A model generated the notes under the pieces. The model ran no database searches and was not told where the DNA came from. It saw nothing but the letters and a program-made list of their open reading frames with translations. This document shows, one piece after another, positions 8,385 through 23,202 of a stretch of 64,000 nucleotides of DNA. Numbering within the stretch: position 1 is the stretch's first letter; every line of letters begins with the position of its first letter. The stretch lies in contig JADCGL010000003.1 in assembly GCA_020248985.1 (NCBI GenBank), positions 1 to 64,000 on the forward strand, in the 5' to 3' direction. The position numbers and the translations under genes are program-made. This stretch comes from Telmatospirillum sp. GTDB lineage: Bacteria; Pseudomonadota; Alphaproteobacteria; CACIAM-22H2.

Positions 8385-10472
8385 ATGAAGATTGCGACGA
8401 AACTCACCGGCCTCATTCTGGCCGCGGCGACGGTCTCGACGGTCCTGTTCGGCGTGCTGACATGGCAGTCGCACCAAGCGCTCGACGACGAGCGGCGCAT
8501 CCTGGCGGGCCTCGCCTATTCCTCGCCGATGCGGGAGATGGGCGAGGCCGTCTACCGGCACAAGCTCAACATGCTCAAGAACAGCGGCGTGGCGAATCCC
8601 GACAACGAGGGCCTCGCGCGCGCCAAAGACGCGGTGCGCACCGCCCTCGACCGGCTCGAAGCGCTCGACCGCAGCAGCCGCATCGCCTTCGGCATCGCGC
8701 CCGAATCGCCGGGCTTCCGACCGGCGGTCGAACGCATCCTCGCCTTGCGCCACGGCCCTTCGCAGACGGCCGCCAACATCATCGAATTCCACGAAGCCAC
8801 GTTTGCCCAGTACCGCGAACTCGCGTTCTCGGCCGCCGACGCCTTCAATATCCTGGGCGATCCGGACGTCGATTTCGTGCTGACCTTTACGAACCAATTC
8901 GAGGTCTATCCAAATGTGATGATGGCGCGCGCCTATCTGATCGGCCGCGCCTACGTGTTCGACGAAACGCTGGACGGGCGCGCTGGCACCAATCCCGAAG
9001 ACCTGCAGGTGCAGCTCGATAGACTGGTCGAACAACAGGGCGTGATCGCCGAGAATCTGCGGCGTCTCGTGCGCAACATTGCGCGCGCGACGCGCAGCGA
9101 GGCGGCGGGCCGCAGCTGGCGCGCCCGCATACCCGTGGTCGCCGCCCTGCAGGAGCGCGGACAGCGGCTGGAAGCCGCCTATCTTGCCGCGATGCGCAGC
9201 CCGCCCGTGGGCGCCGCCATGGTGGCCGAGGAAGAGGCCTTCCAAATTGCCCTGAGCGAGGCGTGGCGCAATCTCGGCACGCTGATCGATGCCAATCTCA
9301 ACATCCGCTACGCGCAAAACACGCGCGCCTTCTATCTGAACACGGCCCTCATGGCCCTCAGTCTGATCGTTCTGTTCGGCGCCATGGGTTGGGTCGTGCG
9401 CGGCGTGTCGCGCGACATCGTGGCGACCAATGCGCTCACGATGCGCATCGCCGAAGGCGATCTCGGCGTGACCGTCGCCGGCACCGAACGGGCCGACGAG
9501 ATCGGCGGCCTGTCGCGCTCGATCGAAGTTCTGCGCAAAAACTCGCAAGCCCAGCGCATCCTGCAGGAAAAGGAACGCGAAACGGCGCAGCATCTGGCGC
9601 AAACGGCCGTTCTCGTCGCCGAATCGGTCGATGCGATCCGGGCGGCGGCAAGCGAGATCTCGCAAGGAAGCAACGATCTTGCCTCGCGCACCGAGCGCCA
9701 GGCCTCCGCACTCCAGCAGACGGTTGCGACCATGGCCGAGATTTCGGCGACCGTTTCGACCAACGCGCAGAATTCCGACCAAGCGCGCGTGCTCGCCGCC
9801 GACGCGCTCGCGAAAGCCGAAGGCGGGGGCGGGGCCGTCACCAGCGTGGTGACCGCGATGTCCGGCATCGAAGCCTCGTCCGCGCGCATTGCCGCGATCA
9901 TCCAGGTCATGGAAGAGATTTCGTTCCAGACCAAACTTCTCGCCCTCAACGCCGCGGTCGAAGCCGCGCGCGCGGGCGAGTCGGGCAAGGGCTTCGCCGT
10001 GGTGGCGCAGGAAGTGCGCTCGCTGGCCGACCGCTCGCGCCAAGCATCGCAGCAGATCCGCGATCTGATCGCCGAAAGCACGCGCGAAGTGGGCCAAGGC
10101 GTGCAGCTCGCCGGGGCGGCGGGCGAAGCGCTCTCCAGCATCATCTCGATCGTGCGCAAGGTGGCCGAGATCGCGCCCGAGATCGCGGCCGGCAGCCGCG
10201 AGCAAGCGCGCAGCATTGCCGAGATCAACAAGGCGCTGACCGACCTCGACGCCGCCACGCAGCAGAACGCGGCGCTGGTCGAAGAGAGTTCGGCCTCGGC
10301 CGCGTCGCTGGCCGAACAGTCGACGCAGCTCGTCGACGTGGTGGCGAGCTTCCGCACCGACGGTGCCGCCCCCGAAACGCCCCAGCCGACCAAACCGGCC
10401 GCCCGTGCGCCCAAACAATCGGCCGCAAAACCCGCACCCAAACGCGACGCCGACTGGGACGAGGAGTTCTGA
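8385..10472 (+). CDS. methyl-accepting chemotaxis protein (transmembrane chemoreceptor)
   Basis: A 695-residue receptor. TM1 is near residues 7-27 and TM2 near 312-335, enclosing a long (about 280 residues) mainly helical periplasmic domain with no close relative that I recognise. A HAMP domain follows, then the signalling hairpin whose tip reads [19 protein letters not shown]. The C-terminus ends in DWDEEF, resembling the pentapeptide tether that recruits CheR and CheB. It is the only receptor gene in this operon. The ligand is unknown. Confidence 0.95.
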   Translation: MKIATKLTGLILAAATVSTVLFGVLTWQSHQALDDERRILAGLAYSSPMREMGEAVYRHKLNMLKNSGVANPDNEGLARAKDAVRTALDRLEALDRSSRIAFGIAPESPGFRPAVERILALRHGPSQTAANIIEFHEATFAQYRELAFSAADAFNILGDPDVDFVLTFTNQFEVYPNVMMARAYLIGRAYVFDETLDGRAGTNPEDLQVQLDRLVEQQGVIAENLRRLVRNIARATRSEAAGRSWRARIPVVAALQERGQRLEAAYLAAMRSPPVGAAMVAEEEAFQIALSEAWRNLGTLIDANLNIRYAQNTRAFYLNTALMALSLIVLFGAMGWVVRGVSRDIVATNALTMRIAEGDLGVTVAGTERADEIGGLSRSIEVLRKNSQAQRILQEKERETAQHLAQTAVLVAESVDAIRAAASEISQGSNDLASRTERQASALQQTVATMAEISATVSTNAQNSDQARVLAADALAKAEGGGGAVTSVVTAMSGIEASSARIAAIIQVMEEISFQTKLLALNAAVEAARAGESGKGFAVVAQEVRSLADRSRQASQQIRDLIAESTREVGQGVQLAGAAGEALSSIISIVRKVAEIAPEIAAGSREQARSIAEINKALTDLDAATQQNAALVEESSASAASLAEQSTQLVDVVASFRTDGAAPETPQPTKPAARAPKQSAAKPAPKRDADWDEEF

Positions 10473-10596
10473 CGGCGATCGCTTGCGCAGCCTCGCCCGC
10501 CCGGCGTAGTGTTTGTCGTGTTCGGGGGATCCGCAGACCCCCCGTGAGACAAGACCGTCCAAGCTCTGCACAACTCGGTTCCCGAGGTGTGTCGCT

Positions 10597-11403
10597 ATGG
10601 ACCAAACGCTTCCGTCCCTTTCCGCCCAATCGCTCTACACCAAGCTCGGCTCGGCCGCGTGGCCGCTGCTGATCGATGTGCGCCGCCAAGCGCGGTTCGA
10701 GGCCGACGACGCGCTGATCGCCGGTGCCGTGCGCCGCGATCCCGAAGCCATCTCAGCTTGGCAGCACGAACTGCCGCACGGCCGACCCGTCGTCGTCTAT
10801 TGCGTGCACGGCCACGAGGTGAGCCAGAACGCCGCGGCTGCCTTGCGCGCCGCCGGGCGCGAGGCCGCCTATCTCGAAGGCGGCATTGCCGAATGGAGCG
10901 AACAGGGTCTGCCGACACGGCGCAGATCCGCACCCAATTCCGGCAAATGGATCACGCGTGCACGGCCCAAGATCGACCGCATCGCGTGCCCGTGGCTCGT
11001 GCGTCGCTTTGTCGATCCGACGGCGACGTTTCTGTACGTGCCGACCGAAGCCGTATTCGCGGTCGCCGCGAAAACCGATGCCATCGCATTCGACATTCCG
11101 GGGGCCGAGCCGTTTTCGCACGACGGCGATCTGTGCTCGTTCGACGCGTTCGTCAAAATCTTCGGCCTGCGCGATGCGGCTCTCGACCGGCTTGCGGCCA
11201 TCGTGCGCGGCGCCGATACAGGGCATCTCGAGCTTGCCCCGCAGAGCGCGGGGCTCCTTGCGGTCTCGCTCGGCCTGTCGGCGATCCATGCCGACGACGA
11301 CCATGCGATGCTCGAAGCCGGCATGCCGGTCTACGACGCGCTTTATGCCTGGTGCCGCAGCCTGCAGCACGAAACCCACAATTGGAAACCGGCGCCCGTG
11401 TGA
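10597..11403 (+). CDS. rhodanese domain fused to ChrB-type chromate-resistance domain
   Basis: A 268-residue two-domain protein. Residues 1-110 are a rhodanese fold with a candidate persulfide cysteine in VVVYCVHGHEVS. Residues about 125-265 match the C-terminal domain of ChrB proteins (KIDRIACPWLVRRFVDP, FDIPGAEPFSHDGDLCSFD), a family linked to chromate sensing or resistance. No chrA exporter gene lies nearby. The DMT-type exporter downstream is convergent and 7 bases away. Role in oxyanion or sulfur stress is inferred from the family only. Confidence 0.85.
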   Translation: MDQTLPSLSAQSLYTKLGSAAWPLLIDVRRQARFEADDALIAGAVRRDPEAISAWQHELPHGRPVVVYCVHGHEVSQNAAAALRAAGREAAYLEGGIAEWSEQGLPTRRRSAPNSGKWITRARPKIDRIACPWLVRRFVDPTATFLYVPTEAVFAVAAKTDAIAFDIPGAEPFSHDGDLCSFDAFVKIFGLRDAALDRLAAIVRGADTGHLELAPQSAGLLAVSLGLSAIHADDDHAMLEAGMPVYDALYAWCRSLQHETHNWKPAPV

Positions 11404-11410
11404 GGGGTGC

Positions 11411-12352
11411 TCAATCGGGGCGCGGATCGGGCGGAATCGGCGATTGGCGCACGGCGTTACGGTGCAGCGTGTAGAGGGCCGCACCGACGATGAGGGTCGA
11501 GCCGACGATCGTGGCAAGGCCCGGCGTTTCGTCGTAGAGCCAATAGCCGACGGCCGCCATCAGCAGCAGGCGCACATACTGCAAGGGCGCGATCGAAGAG
11601 GCTTTGCCGCTGCGAAACGCCGTCGTAAACAGCCATGTGCCGGCCGACAGCATCACGGCCATGATCGCGACGACGACAAGCGCTTTGGCCGAGGGCGGCA
11701 CCCAGAACCACCATGCGAGCGGGGTCAGAAACGCGATCAGCACGATGCTTTGGAAGAAGATCACCGTTTCGGCCGTGTCGTAGCGCGAGCCGAAACGCAG
11801 CGTGGCGACCGACACGGCACCCGCGGCCGAGCCCGCCAGGGCCAGCAGCGCGTAGAATTCGATCGGTCCCGAAAAAGGCTGCAGCATCACGCCCACGCCC
11901 GCAAAGCCGACGGCCGTCGCCGTCCAGCGCCGCCAGCCGACTTTTTCGCCGAGGAAAATCGCCGCAAGGGCGGTGATGAACAGCACCTCGGACATCTGGA
12001 TGGCCGTAACGTCGGCGAACGGGATGTAGACCACGGCCGTGTTGCCGCAGACCATCGCCACGATCGCCGCACAGCCGCGCAGCAGATGCAGGCGCAGACC
12101 CTGCGGGTGCAGGATGGCGCTGCGATGGCGCCAGAACAATGGTGCCAGAATCGCCATCGACATTATTTGGCGAATGAACAGGATCACGACGATCGGCAGC
12201 ATCTCGGCCGCCACGCGGACCATCACGCCCGTCGCGGTGAAGACGCACATCGCCGCCAGCATCAGCAGCGAGGCCGAAAGATCGGGCGGCAAAAGCCGGA
12301 AATCGCGCCGCAGCTTGGAAAGCAGCGCGGTCGGCAGAAGAGACAAGGGCAT
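11411..12352 (-). CDS. DMT-superfamily (EamA) transporter
   Basis: A roughly 313-residue inner-membrane protein with about ten hydrophobic helices in two EamA repeats (first around residues 25-150, second around 165-295). Family members export amino acids, nucleosides or other metabolites; the substrate is not predictable. ATG at 12352 gives MPLSLLPT, but its G-rich stretch is almost in contact with the start codon, so the start is uncertain. A TTG at 12415 is in frame. It is divergent from the giant kinase gene. Confidence 0.82.
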   Translation of the reverse strand: MPLSLLPTALLSKLRRDFRLLPPDLSASLLMLAAMCVFTATGVMVRVAAEMLPIVVILFIRQIMSMAILAPLFWRHRSAILHPQGLRLHLLRGCAAIVAMVCGNTAVVYIPFADVTAIQMSEVLFITALAAIFLGEKVGWRRWTATAVGFAGVGVMLQPFSGPIEFYALLALAGSAAGAVSVATLRFGSRYDTAETVIFFQSIVLIAFLTPLAWWFWVPPSAKALVVVAIMAVMLSAGTWLFTTAFRSGKASSIAPLQYVRLLLMAAVGYWLYDETPGLATIVGSTLIVGAALYTLHRNAVRQSPIPPDPRPD

Positions 12353-12451
12353 TCCCCCAGAGCGTTCGCGCCATGATGCGCTCAATGGCGGCCCTGCAAC
12401 AAGCCTTGTTCGCAAAAAATGCAGGATGGTGGTCTTAAAGCGGTTTGTCTT

Positions 12452-12481
12452 TTGACTTTATGTCCGCTGCCAAACTACTCT
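12452..12481 (+). promoter_or_regulatory. possible promoter of the giant hybrid kinase gene
   Basis: TTGACT at 12452-12457 and TACTCT at 12476-12481, 18 bases apart, lie 28 bases before the kinase start codon in an AT-richer divergent spacer. The match to the sigma-70 consensus is moderate, and no other support is visible. Confidence 0.3.
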
Positions 12482-12508
12482 TTTCGTTCAAAATTCGGTC
12501 CCAAACGC

Positions 12509-18403
<5,895 letters not shown>

Positions 18404-18426
18404 GCACAGGACACGCGAGGACGAGC

Positions 18427-19251
18427 ATGAGCGGCACTTTCGACCGGCCCTTGACCGGCTTGCGCGTCCTGGTGATCGACGACCAGAAATTCATCCGCGG
18501 CATGATCGCGCAGGGCCTCAAAGGCTTCGGCGCGCAGGTCGTCGAGGCCAGCGACGGGTTCGAGGGCCTGTCGATCCTCGGGCTCGGCGAGGAAATGGCC
18601 GGCGGCAGCGCGCTCGACGCGATGAAGCAGCAGCGCCCGGACATGTTCCAAAGCAGCGGCATGCACTCGCGCCAGAACATCGACTGCATCGTGACCGACA
18701 TCCGCATGCTGCCGATGAACGGGCTCGAAATGCTGAAGGCTATCCGGGCCGGTTTCACGGTCGCCAAGCGCGACATCCCGGTCGTGATCATGTCCGCGCA
18801 TTCGGACGAAGCGCTGATCGGGGCCGCGATCGCGCTCGACGCGCACGGCTTCGTCTCGAAGCCCGTAAGCCAGAAGGCGATCGCCGACCGGCTGATCCGC
18901 GCGCGCAAAGTCGCGATGCCGCTCAAACCCGCCGACGTCTATCGCATGCTGATCATCCCCGAACTCGATGCGGCAATGATCGAAACCGACGTCGGGCGGC
19001 TTGCCGAAAGCGTGGTCGCCGTCATCCGGGCGGGCGACGTTGCCGCCGCGACGGGCCAGCGCGCGATTTCGGTGCCGCTCGCCGAGTTGATGATCGGCGA
19101 TGCGCTGGCCGAGAATCTCACGACGGCGGCAGGGCGCTTGGTAGCCCCCTCGGGCACCAACGTGACCGAAGTGCTCATGTCGGCCTTGCGGGATCTGTCG
19201 GCGGTCATCGAGCTCAAGCCCGCCGTGCTGGTCCGCCGCAAAGTCGTGTGA
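18427..19251 (+). CDS. two-domain response regulator with receiver insertion
   Basis: A 274-residue protein. The receiver has LVIDDQ, phospho-acceptor D91 in IVTDIRMLPMNG, MSAHSD and the K-P pair in FVSKPVS. Between the second helix and third strand sits an insertion of about 30 residues (about 52-83, GEEMAGGSALDAMKQQ), which is unusual. The C-terminal part (about 195-270) contains VPLAELMIGDALAENLTTA and LVAPSGTNVT, a pattern I associate with the small beta domain that ends many HD-GYP regulators; no HD-GYP motif is present. It follows the giant kinase by 23 bases and is its probable target. Confidence 0.85.
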   Translation: MSGTFDRPLTGLRVLVIDDQKFIRGMIAQGLKGFGAQVVEASDGFEGLSILGLGEEMAGGSALDAMKQQRPDMFQSSGMHSRQNIDCIVTDIRMLPMNGLEMLKAIRAGFTVAKRDIPVVIMSAHSDEALIGAAIALDAHGFVSKPVSQKAIADRLIRARKVAMPLKPADVYRMLIIPELDAAMIETDVGRLAESVVAVIRAGDVAAATGQRAISVPLAELMIGDALAENLTTAAGRLVAPSGTNVTEVLMSALRDLSAVIELKPAVLVRRKVV

Positions 19252-19263
19252 CGCCGCCGCTGC

Positions 19264-20058
19264 TCAGGCGGCCGAAAGCCATTTGGCTTCGAGCGTTTTG
19301 AAGAAGCCGGTCGCCGCCTTGGCCTGCACCCAAGCGTTGACGTAGGCGCGCCACGCCGGCTCGTCGGGCGGCAGGCCGAACGCGCCCGGGCGGCGATCGC
19401 GCGGATCGCGCGCCGCATCTGTCAGCACGAGCTGGCGGTTGCGTTTGACCAGCATCGCGGCATCGACATTGCTGGTCAAAGTGAGATCGGCAAGCCCGTC
19501 CAGCACTTCGCGATAGCCGATCGACGGCGGCGCCAACACGCGCACGGTCGCGCGCGGGAAATGGCGCTTGGCGGCTTCCTCGAACGCCGTACCGGCAGTT
19601 ACGGCGACGCGCACGCCGGGCGCGTTCATGTCGTCCCAGCTTTTGAGGCGCAAGGCGGCGAGGCGCGAAACGACGGGCACGCTCGAAAACTCGAAGTACG
19701 GATCGGCGAAAGCGATCTGCGCCTCGCGCGCAGGCGTGACGCTTGCGCCCGAGAAAATGTCGAAACGATTGTCGCGCAGCGCCGCCACGAAGCGCCCCCA
19801 TTCTGTCGCGATCCATTCGATGCGCACGCCGAGATCGGCGCCGAACTGCGCCATCGCGTCGATGTCGAGGCCGCGATACTCGGCCGTGCCCGCGATGCGG
19901 AAACTCATCGGTTCGAAATCTCCGGTGGTGCCCACGCGCAACGTGCCGCGCGCGCGGATCGCCTGCAGGCGCGCCCCCGCTGCCTGGCCAAAGGCCGCCG
20001 ATGCACCAAACGCCAGCAAACCGGCGCTGCCGCCTGCAATGAATTTCCGCCGTTCCAT
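19264..20058 (-). CDS. family 3 periplasmic binding protein, PheC-like
   Basis: A 264-residue exported protein with a twin-arginine-type signal (ERRKFIAGGSAGLLAFG, cut near residue 24). The bilobed family 3 fold is clear: FDIFSGASVTPAREAQIAFA and YREVLDGLADLTLTSNVDAA. The C-terminal stretch AWRAYVNAWVQAKAATGFF resembles periplasmic cyclohexadienyl dehydratase (PheC), an enzyme built on this fold. No permease or ATPase is adjacent. It could therefore be a PheC-like dehydratase making phenylalanine precursors in the periplasm, or an orphan binding protein. I cannot assign catalytic residues by eye. Confidence 0.8.
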   Translation of the reverse strand: MERRKFIAGGSAGLLAFGASAAFGQAAGARLQAIRARGTLRVGTTGDFEPMSFRIAGTAEYRGLDIDAMAQFGADLGVRIEWIATEWGRFVAALRDNRFDIFSGASVTPAREAQIAFADPYFEFSSVPVVSRLAALRLKSWDDMNAPGVRVAVTAGTAFEEAAKRHFPRATVRVLAPPSIGYREVLDGLADLTLTSNVDAAMLVKRNRQLVLTDAARDPRDRRPGAFGLPPDEPAWRAYVNAWVQAKAATGFFKTLEAKWLSAA

Positions 20059-20176
20059 GCCTGCCCCGCCCTTTCGTCGCATCCGGGGATAACGCAGCGG
20101 CACGCGGCGCACAAGGCTCGCGCAATTGCGGCTGGCCTGCGGCTGCACTAGTTTCGCCGTCAGCAGGAGAGCAGCC

Positions 20177-21007
20177 GTGACGAACCCCAACCAATCGCAA
20201 ATCGATCTCTGGGACGGGCGTGTGGGCGCCAAATGGGCGGCAATGCACGAAAAGCTCGACGCAATGTTCGCCCCCGCCGCCGCGATTCTAGCCCAGCATG
20301 CCGCACCGGTTGCGGGCATGCGTGTGCTCGATATCGGCTGCGGCAACGGCGATCTGTGCGCGCGACTGCTTGCACTTGGGGCGGACGTGACCGGCATCGA
20401 CGTGTCGCACGCCATGCTGGCGGTCGCAGCATCGCGTACGCAAGGCAAAGCGGCGCTGGTGCGAGCCGACATCGCGGATTGGCGCGCAGTCGCCCGGTTC
20501 GATCTTGCGGTGTCGCAATTCGGGCTCATGTTTTTCGCCGACCCGGTTGCAGCCTTTGCCGCGATCGCGGCAAATCTGCGCCCGCGCGCACGGCTGGTTT
20601 TCACCTGCTGGCGCGGCATGGCCGAAAACGACTGGGCCGCCGTACCGATGAAGGCGATCGCGGATCTGCTGCCGCCTGCAGCCCCGGCTGATCTACAGGC
20701 ACCGGGGCCGTTTTCACTTGCCGACCCGACCCGCGTCGAAAAAATACTAGCGGCAGCAGGCTTTGCCAAAGTCTCGATAGCGCCGTTCGATTTCGAGGTT
20801 TGTTTTTCCGCATCGGGCGGTGTCGCCGCCGCCGTCGATTTGGCGATGCAGATCGGCCCCGCAAGTTCGGCGCTGGCAGGCACCGACAAATCGGTGCGTG
20901 CGGCGGCGGCGGAACGGCTGCGCGCCGCCCTGGGCCCCCGCGAAAAAGGCGGCGCCGTGGCGCTCGGCGGCGCGATCTGGGTCGTCGAAGCGCGCCGCTT
21001 GGCTTGA
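20177..21007 (+). CDS. class I SAM-dependent methyltransferase
   Basis: A 276-residue cytoplasmic methyltransferase. Motif I reads VLDIGCGNGDLCARLL, motif II VTGIDVS and motif post-II LVRADIADWRA, all typical of the UbiE/methyltransf_11/25 group. The GTG at 20177 is preferred because AGGAGA lies 7 bases upstream. Substrate is unknown. It is divergent from the PheC-like gene and followed by an ABC operon after 54 bases, with no evident functional link. Confidence 0.85.
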   Translation: MTNPNQSQIDLWDGRVGAKWAAMHEKLDAMFAPAAAILAQHAAPVAGMRVLDIGCGNGDLCARLLALGADVTGIDVSHAMLAVAASRTQGKAALVRADIADWRAVARFDLAVSQFGLMFFADPVAAFAAIAANLRPRARLVFTCWRGMAENDWAAVPMKAIADLLPPAAPADLQAPGPFSLADPTRVEKILAAAGFAKVSIAPFDFEVCFSASGGVAAAVDLAMQIGPASSALAGTDKSVRAAAAERLRAALGPREKGGAVALGGAIWVVEARRLA

Positions 21008-21061
21008 CATGCGGGCCCTCGCGGCGCGACGCTTGTTTCCTCATCAAACCGGAGGGTTGGC

Positions 21062-22132
21062 ATGACCGAATTCGGCCGTCGGACTGTTCTTGCAGGGTTG
21101 CTCGCGGCACCCGCGCTGCGTCGCGCAAGCGCACAAGCGAACATTCAAGGCACCATCAATCTCGTGGCCTATGCCGGCATCTTCCAGGACAACTACACGC
21201 GCACGGTCGTCGAGCCGTTCAAACGGCGTTTCCCGGGCGTACAGGTCAACTACGTGCCCGGCGGCACGTCGGCGCAGATGCTCGGCACGGTGCGCGCGCA
21301 GGCGCGCGATCCGCAGGTCGATGTGGTGCTGATGGACGTGACGACCTCGCATATCGCCAATCTCGAAGGGCTGTTCGACGAGATCACGCCGGCCGAAGCG
21401 CCGTCGCTGGCCGAGCTCGATCCGGCCGCGCGCGCCGTCGGGCTCGACAAGTTCGGCCCCGCCGTCACCTACGACCATCTCGTGCTCGTCTACGATGCGC
21501 GCGATCTGCGCCCGCCGCTGGCGACGCTTGCCGATCTGTGGCGCCCCGATCTGCGCGGCCTGCTCGCCATCTCCGCACCGCCGAACATCCAGGGCCTCGC
21601 CTTGACCGCGATGGTCGAAAAGATGGAAGGCGGGGACTATACGCGCTCGGTCGACAAAGCGATCGCCAAGCTGCGCACGCTCGCACCCTCGGTGCAGACA
21701 TTCGAGCCCAATCCCGACGGCTATTCGCTGATTTTGAACGGCGTGGTGCGCGTTGCCACCGGCTGGAACGCGCGCGCCCAGCTCTATTCCGACGAAACCA
21801 ACGGCCGACTCGGCGTGCTGCTGCCGCCCGAAGGCTCGGTCTTCCAGATCAACACGATCAATCTCGTGAAGGGATCGAAGAACCGCCCGGCAGCACTTGC
21901 GTTCCTGAACTACGCGCTGTCGCAGGAAGCCCAGAAAGCCTTCACCGAACGCATGTTCTACGCGCCCACCAACGCGGCGGTGCGCATCGAGCCTGCGGCC
22001 CTGGCGCGCACGGCAGCAACGCCGGCAAACCGCGCGCGCATGATCCCGGTCGATTGGGTCGGCATCGCCGGAATCCGCGACCAATGGAACAATCGCTGGC
22101 GGCGCGAGATCATTGCGGCCAGCGGCCGCTGA
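21062..22132 (+). CDS. polyamine-type ABC transporter substrate-binding protein
   Basis: A 356-residue periplasmic binding protein of the PotD/PotF group (family 1). A Tat-like signal is present (FGRRTVLAGLLAAPALRR, cut near residue 24). The mature protein has INLVAYAGIFQDNYTRTVVE near the N-terminus, PQVDVVLMD in the hinge region and FLNYALSQEAQKAF near the end. It is the first gene of a five-gene operon with its ATPase and two permeases. Similar systems import putrescine, spermidine or unrelated small organic acids, so the ligand is open. Confidence 0.88.
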   Translation: MTEFGRRTVLAGLLAAPALRRASAQANIQGTINLVAYAGIFQDNYTRTVVEPFKRRFPGVQVNYVPGGTSAQMLGTVRAQARDPQVDVVLMDVTTSHIANLEGLFDEITPAEAPSLAELDPAARAVGLDKFGPAVTYDHLVLVYDARDLRPPLATLADLWRPDLRGLLAISAPPNIQGLALTAMVEKMEGGDYTRSVDKAIAKLRTLAPSVQTFEPNPDGYSLILNGVVRVATGWNARAQLYSDETNGRLGVLLPPEGSVFQINTINLVKGSKNRPAALAFLNYALSQEAQKAFTERMFYAPTNAAVRIEPAALARTAATPANRARMIPVDWVGIAGIRDQWNNRWRREIIAASGR

Positions 22133-22152
22133 AGCAGCCGTCGCTCGCCCTC

Positions 22153-23202
22153 ATGGCGCATCTGGTTCTGACGGGCCTCACCAAACGCTACGGCCAAACG
22201 GTCGCCGTCGCTTCGCTCGATCTTGCGGTCGAACGCGGCGAATCCGTGGCGTTGCTGGGCCCGTCGGGCTGCGGCAAGACGACGACCTTGCGCATGCTGG
22301 CGGGCCTCATCGCCCCCGATGCGGGCCGCGTGACGGTGGCGGACCAAGACCTCACGCAGGTGCCCACGCACAAGCGCGACATGGGCTACGTGTTCCAGTC
22401 CTACGCGCTGTTCCCGCATCTCGACGTTGCGGCGAATGTCGCGTTCGGCTTGGCTGAGCGCGGCATTGCGCGCAGCGAACGCGACCGCCGCGCGCGCGAA
22501 GCGCTCGCCCTCGTGCGGCTCGCGGGCTTCGAGGGGCGCCGCCCGCGCGAATTGTCCGGCGGCCAGCAGCAGCGTGTGGCACTGGCGCGTGCGCTTGTCC
22601 TGCGCCCGCAAGTGCTGCTGCTCGACGAATCCTTGTCCAATCTCGATGCGCGTTTGCGCGAATCGATGCGCCACGAGATCCGCGAAATCCAGCGCAATCT
22701 CGCAATCACTACGCTGTTCGTCACGCACGACCAGACCGAAGCGCTGACCATGTGCGACCGCATCGCGGTCATGAATCGCGGCCGCATCGAGCAGATCGGC
22801 ACGGCGCGCGAAATCTACGACACGCCCGCCACGCGTTTCGTGGCCGGGTTCGTGGGCCGCATCAACACGATCCCGCTCGCGCGCGACGCGACGGGCCTCA
22901 ATGCCGGCGGCATTGCGATCCGCGCGCATGGCGTGCCCGACGGGCCGGTCGATCTGTTCTTGCGCCCGCAATTGGTGGCCCTTGCCGCGCGCAGCGAACC
23001 CGCCGGCGACGCCAATCGCCTGGAAGGCGTTGCCGCCCGCACCGTCTTCGTCGGCGACCGTTCGGAGGTGCTGGTCGATACGGCGGCCGGCCGCCTTGTC
23101 GTCGAATTGGCGCCGGGTGCGCCTGCCCCTGCCGATGGGGCCGAAATAGCGCTTCTGTGGGCGCCGGAAACCGGGCGCGTGTTCGCGCGCGAAGACGCGT
23201 GA
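22153..23202 (+). CDS. ABC transporter ATP-binding protein (PotA type)
   Basis: A 349-residue ATPase. Walker A is GPSGCGKTTT, the Q-loop is in YVFQSYALFPH, the signature is LSGGQQQRVALARAL, and the H-loop is in FVTHDQTEA. Walker B reads LLLDESLSNLDA: the usual proline after DE is serine (S160), while the catalytic glutamate E159 is kept. A TOBE-type beta domain occupies about 280-345. It powers import through the two permeases downstream; its stop overlaps the first permease start. Confidence 0.93.
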   Translation: MAHLVLTGLTKRYGQTVAVASLDLAVERGESVALLGPSGCGKTTTLRMLAGLIAPDAGRVTVADQDLTQVPTHKRDMGYVFQSYALFPHLDVAANVAFGLAERGIARSERDRRAREALALVRLAGFEGRRPRELSGGQQQRVALARALVLRPQVLLLDESLSNLDARLRESMRHEIREIQRNLAITTLFVTHDQTEALTMCDRIAVMNRGRIEQIGTAREIYDTPATRFVAGFVGRINTIPLARDATGLNAGGIAIRAHGVPDGPVDLFLRPQLVALAARSEPAGDANRLEGVAARTVFVGDRSEVLVDTAAGRLVVELAPGAPAPADGAEIALLWAPETGRVFAREDA

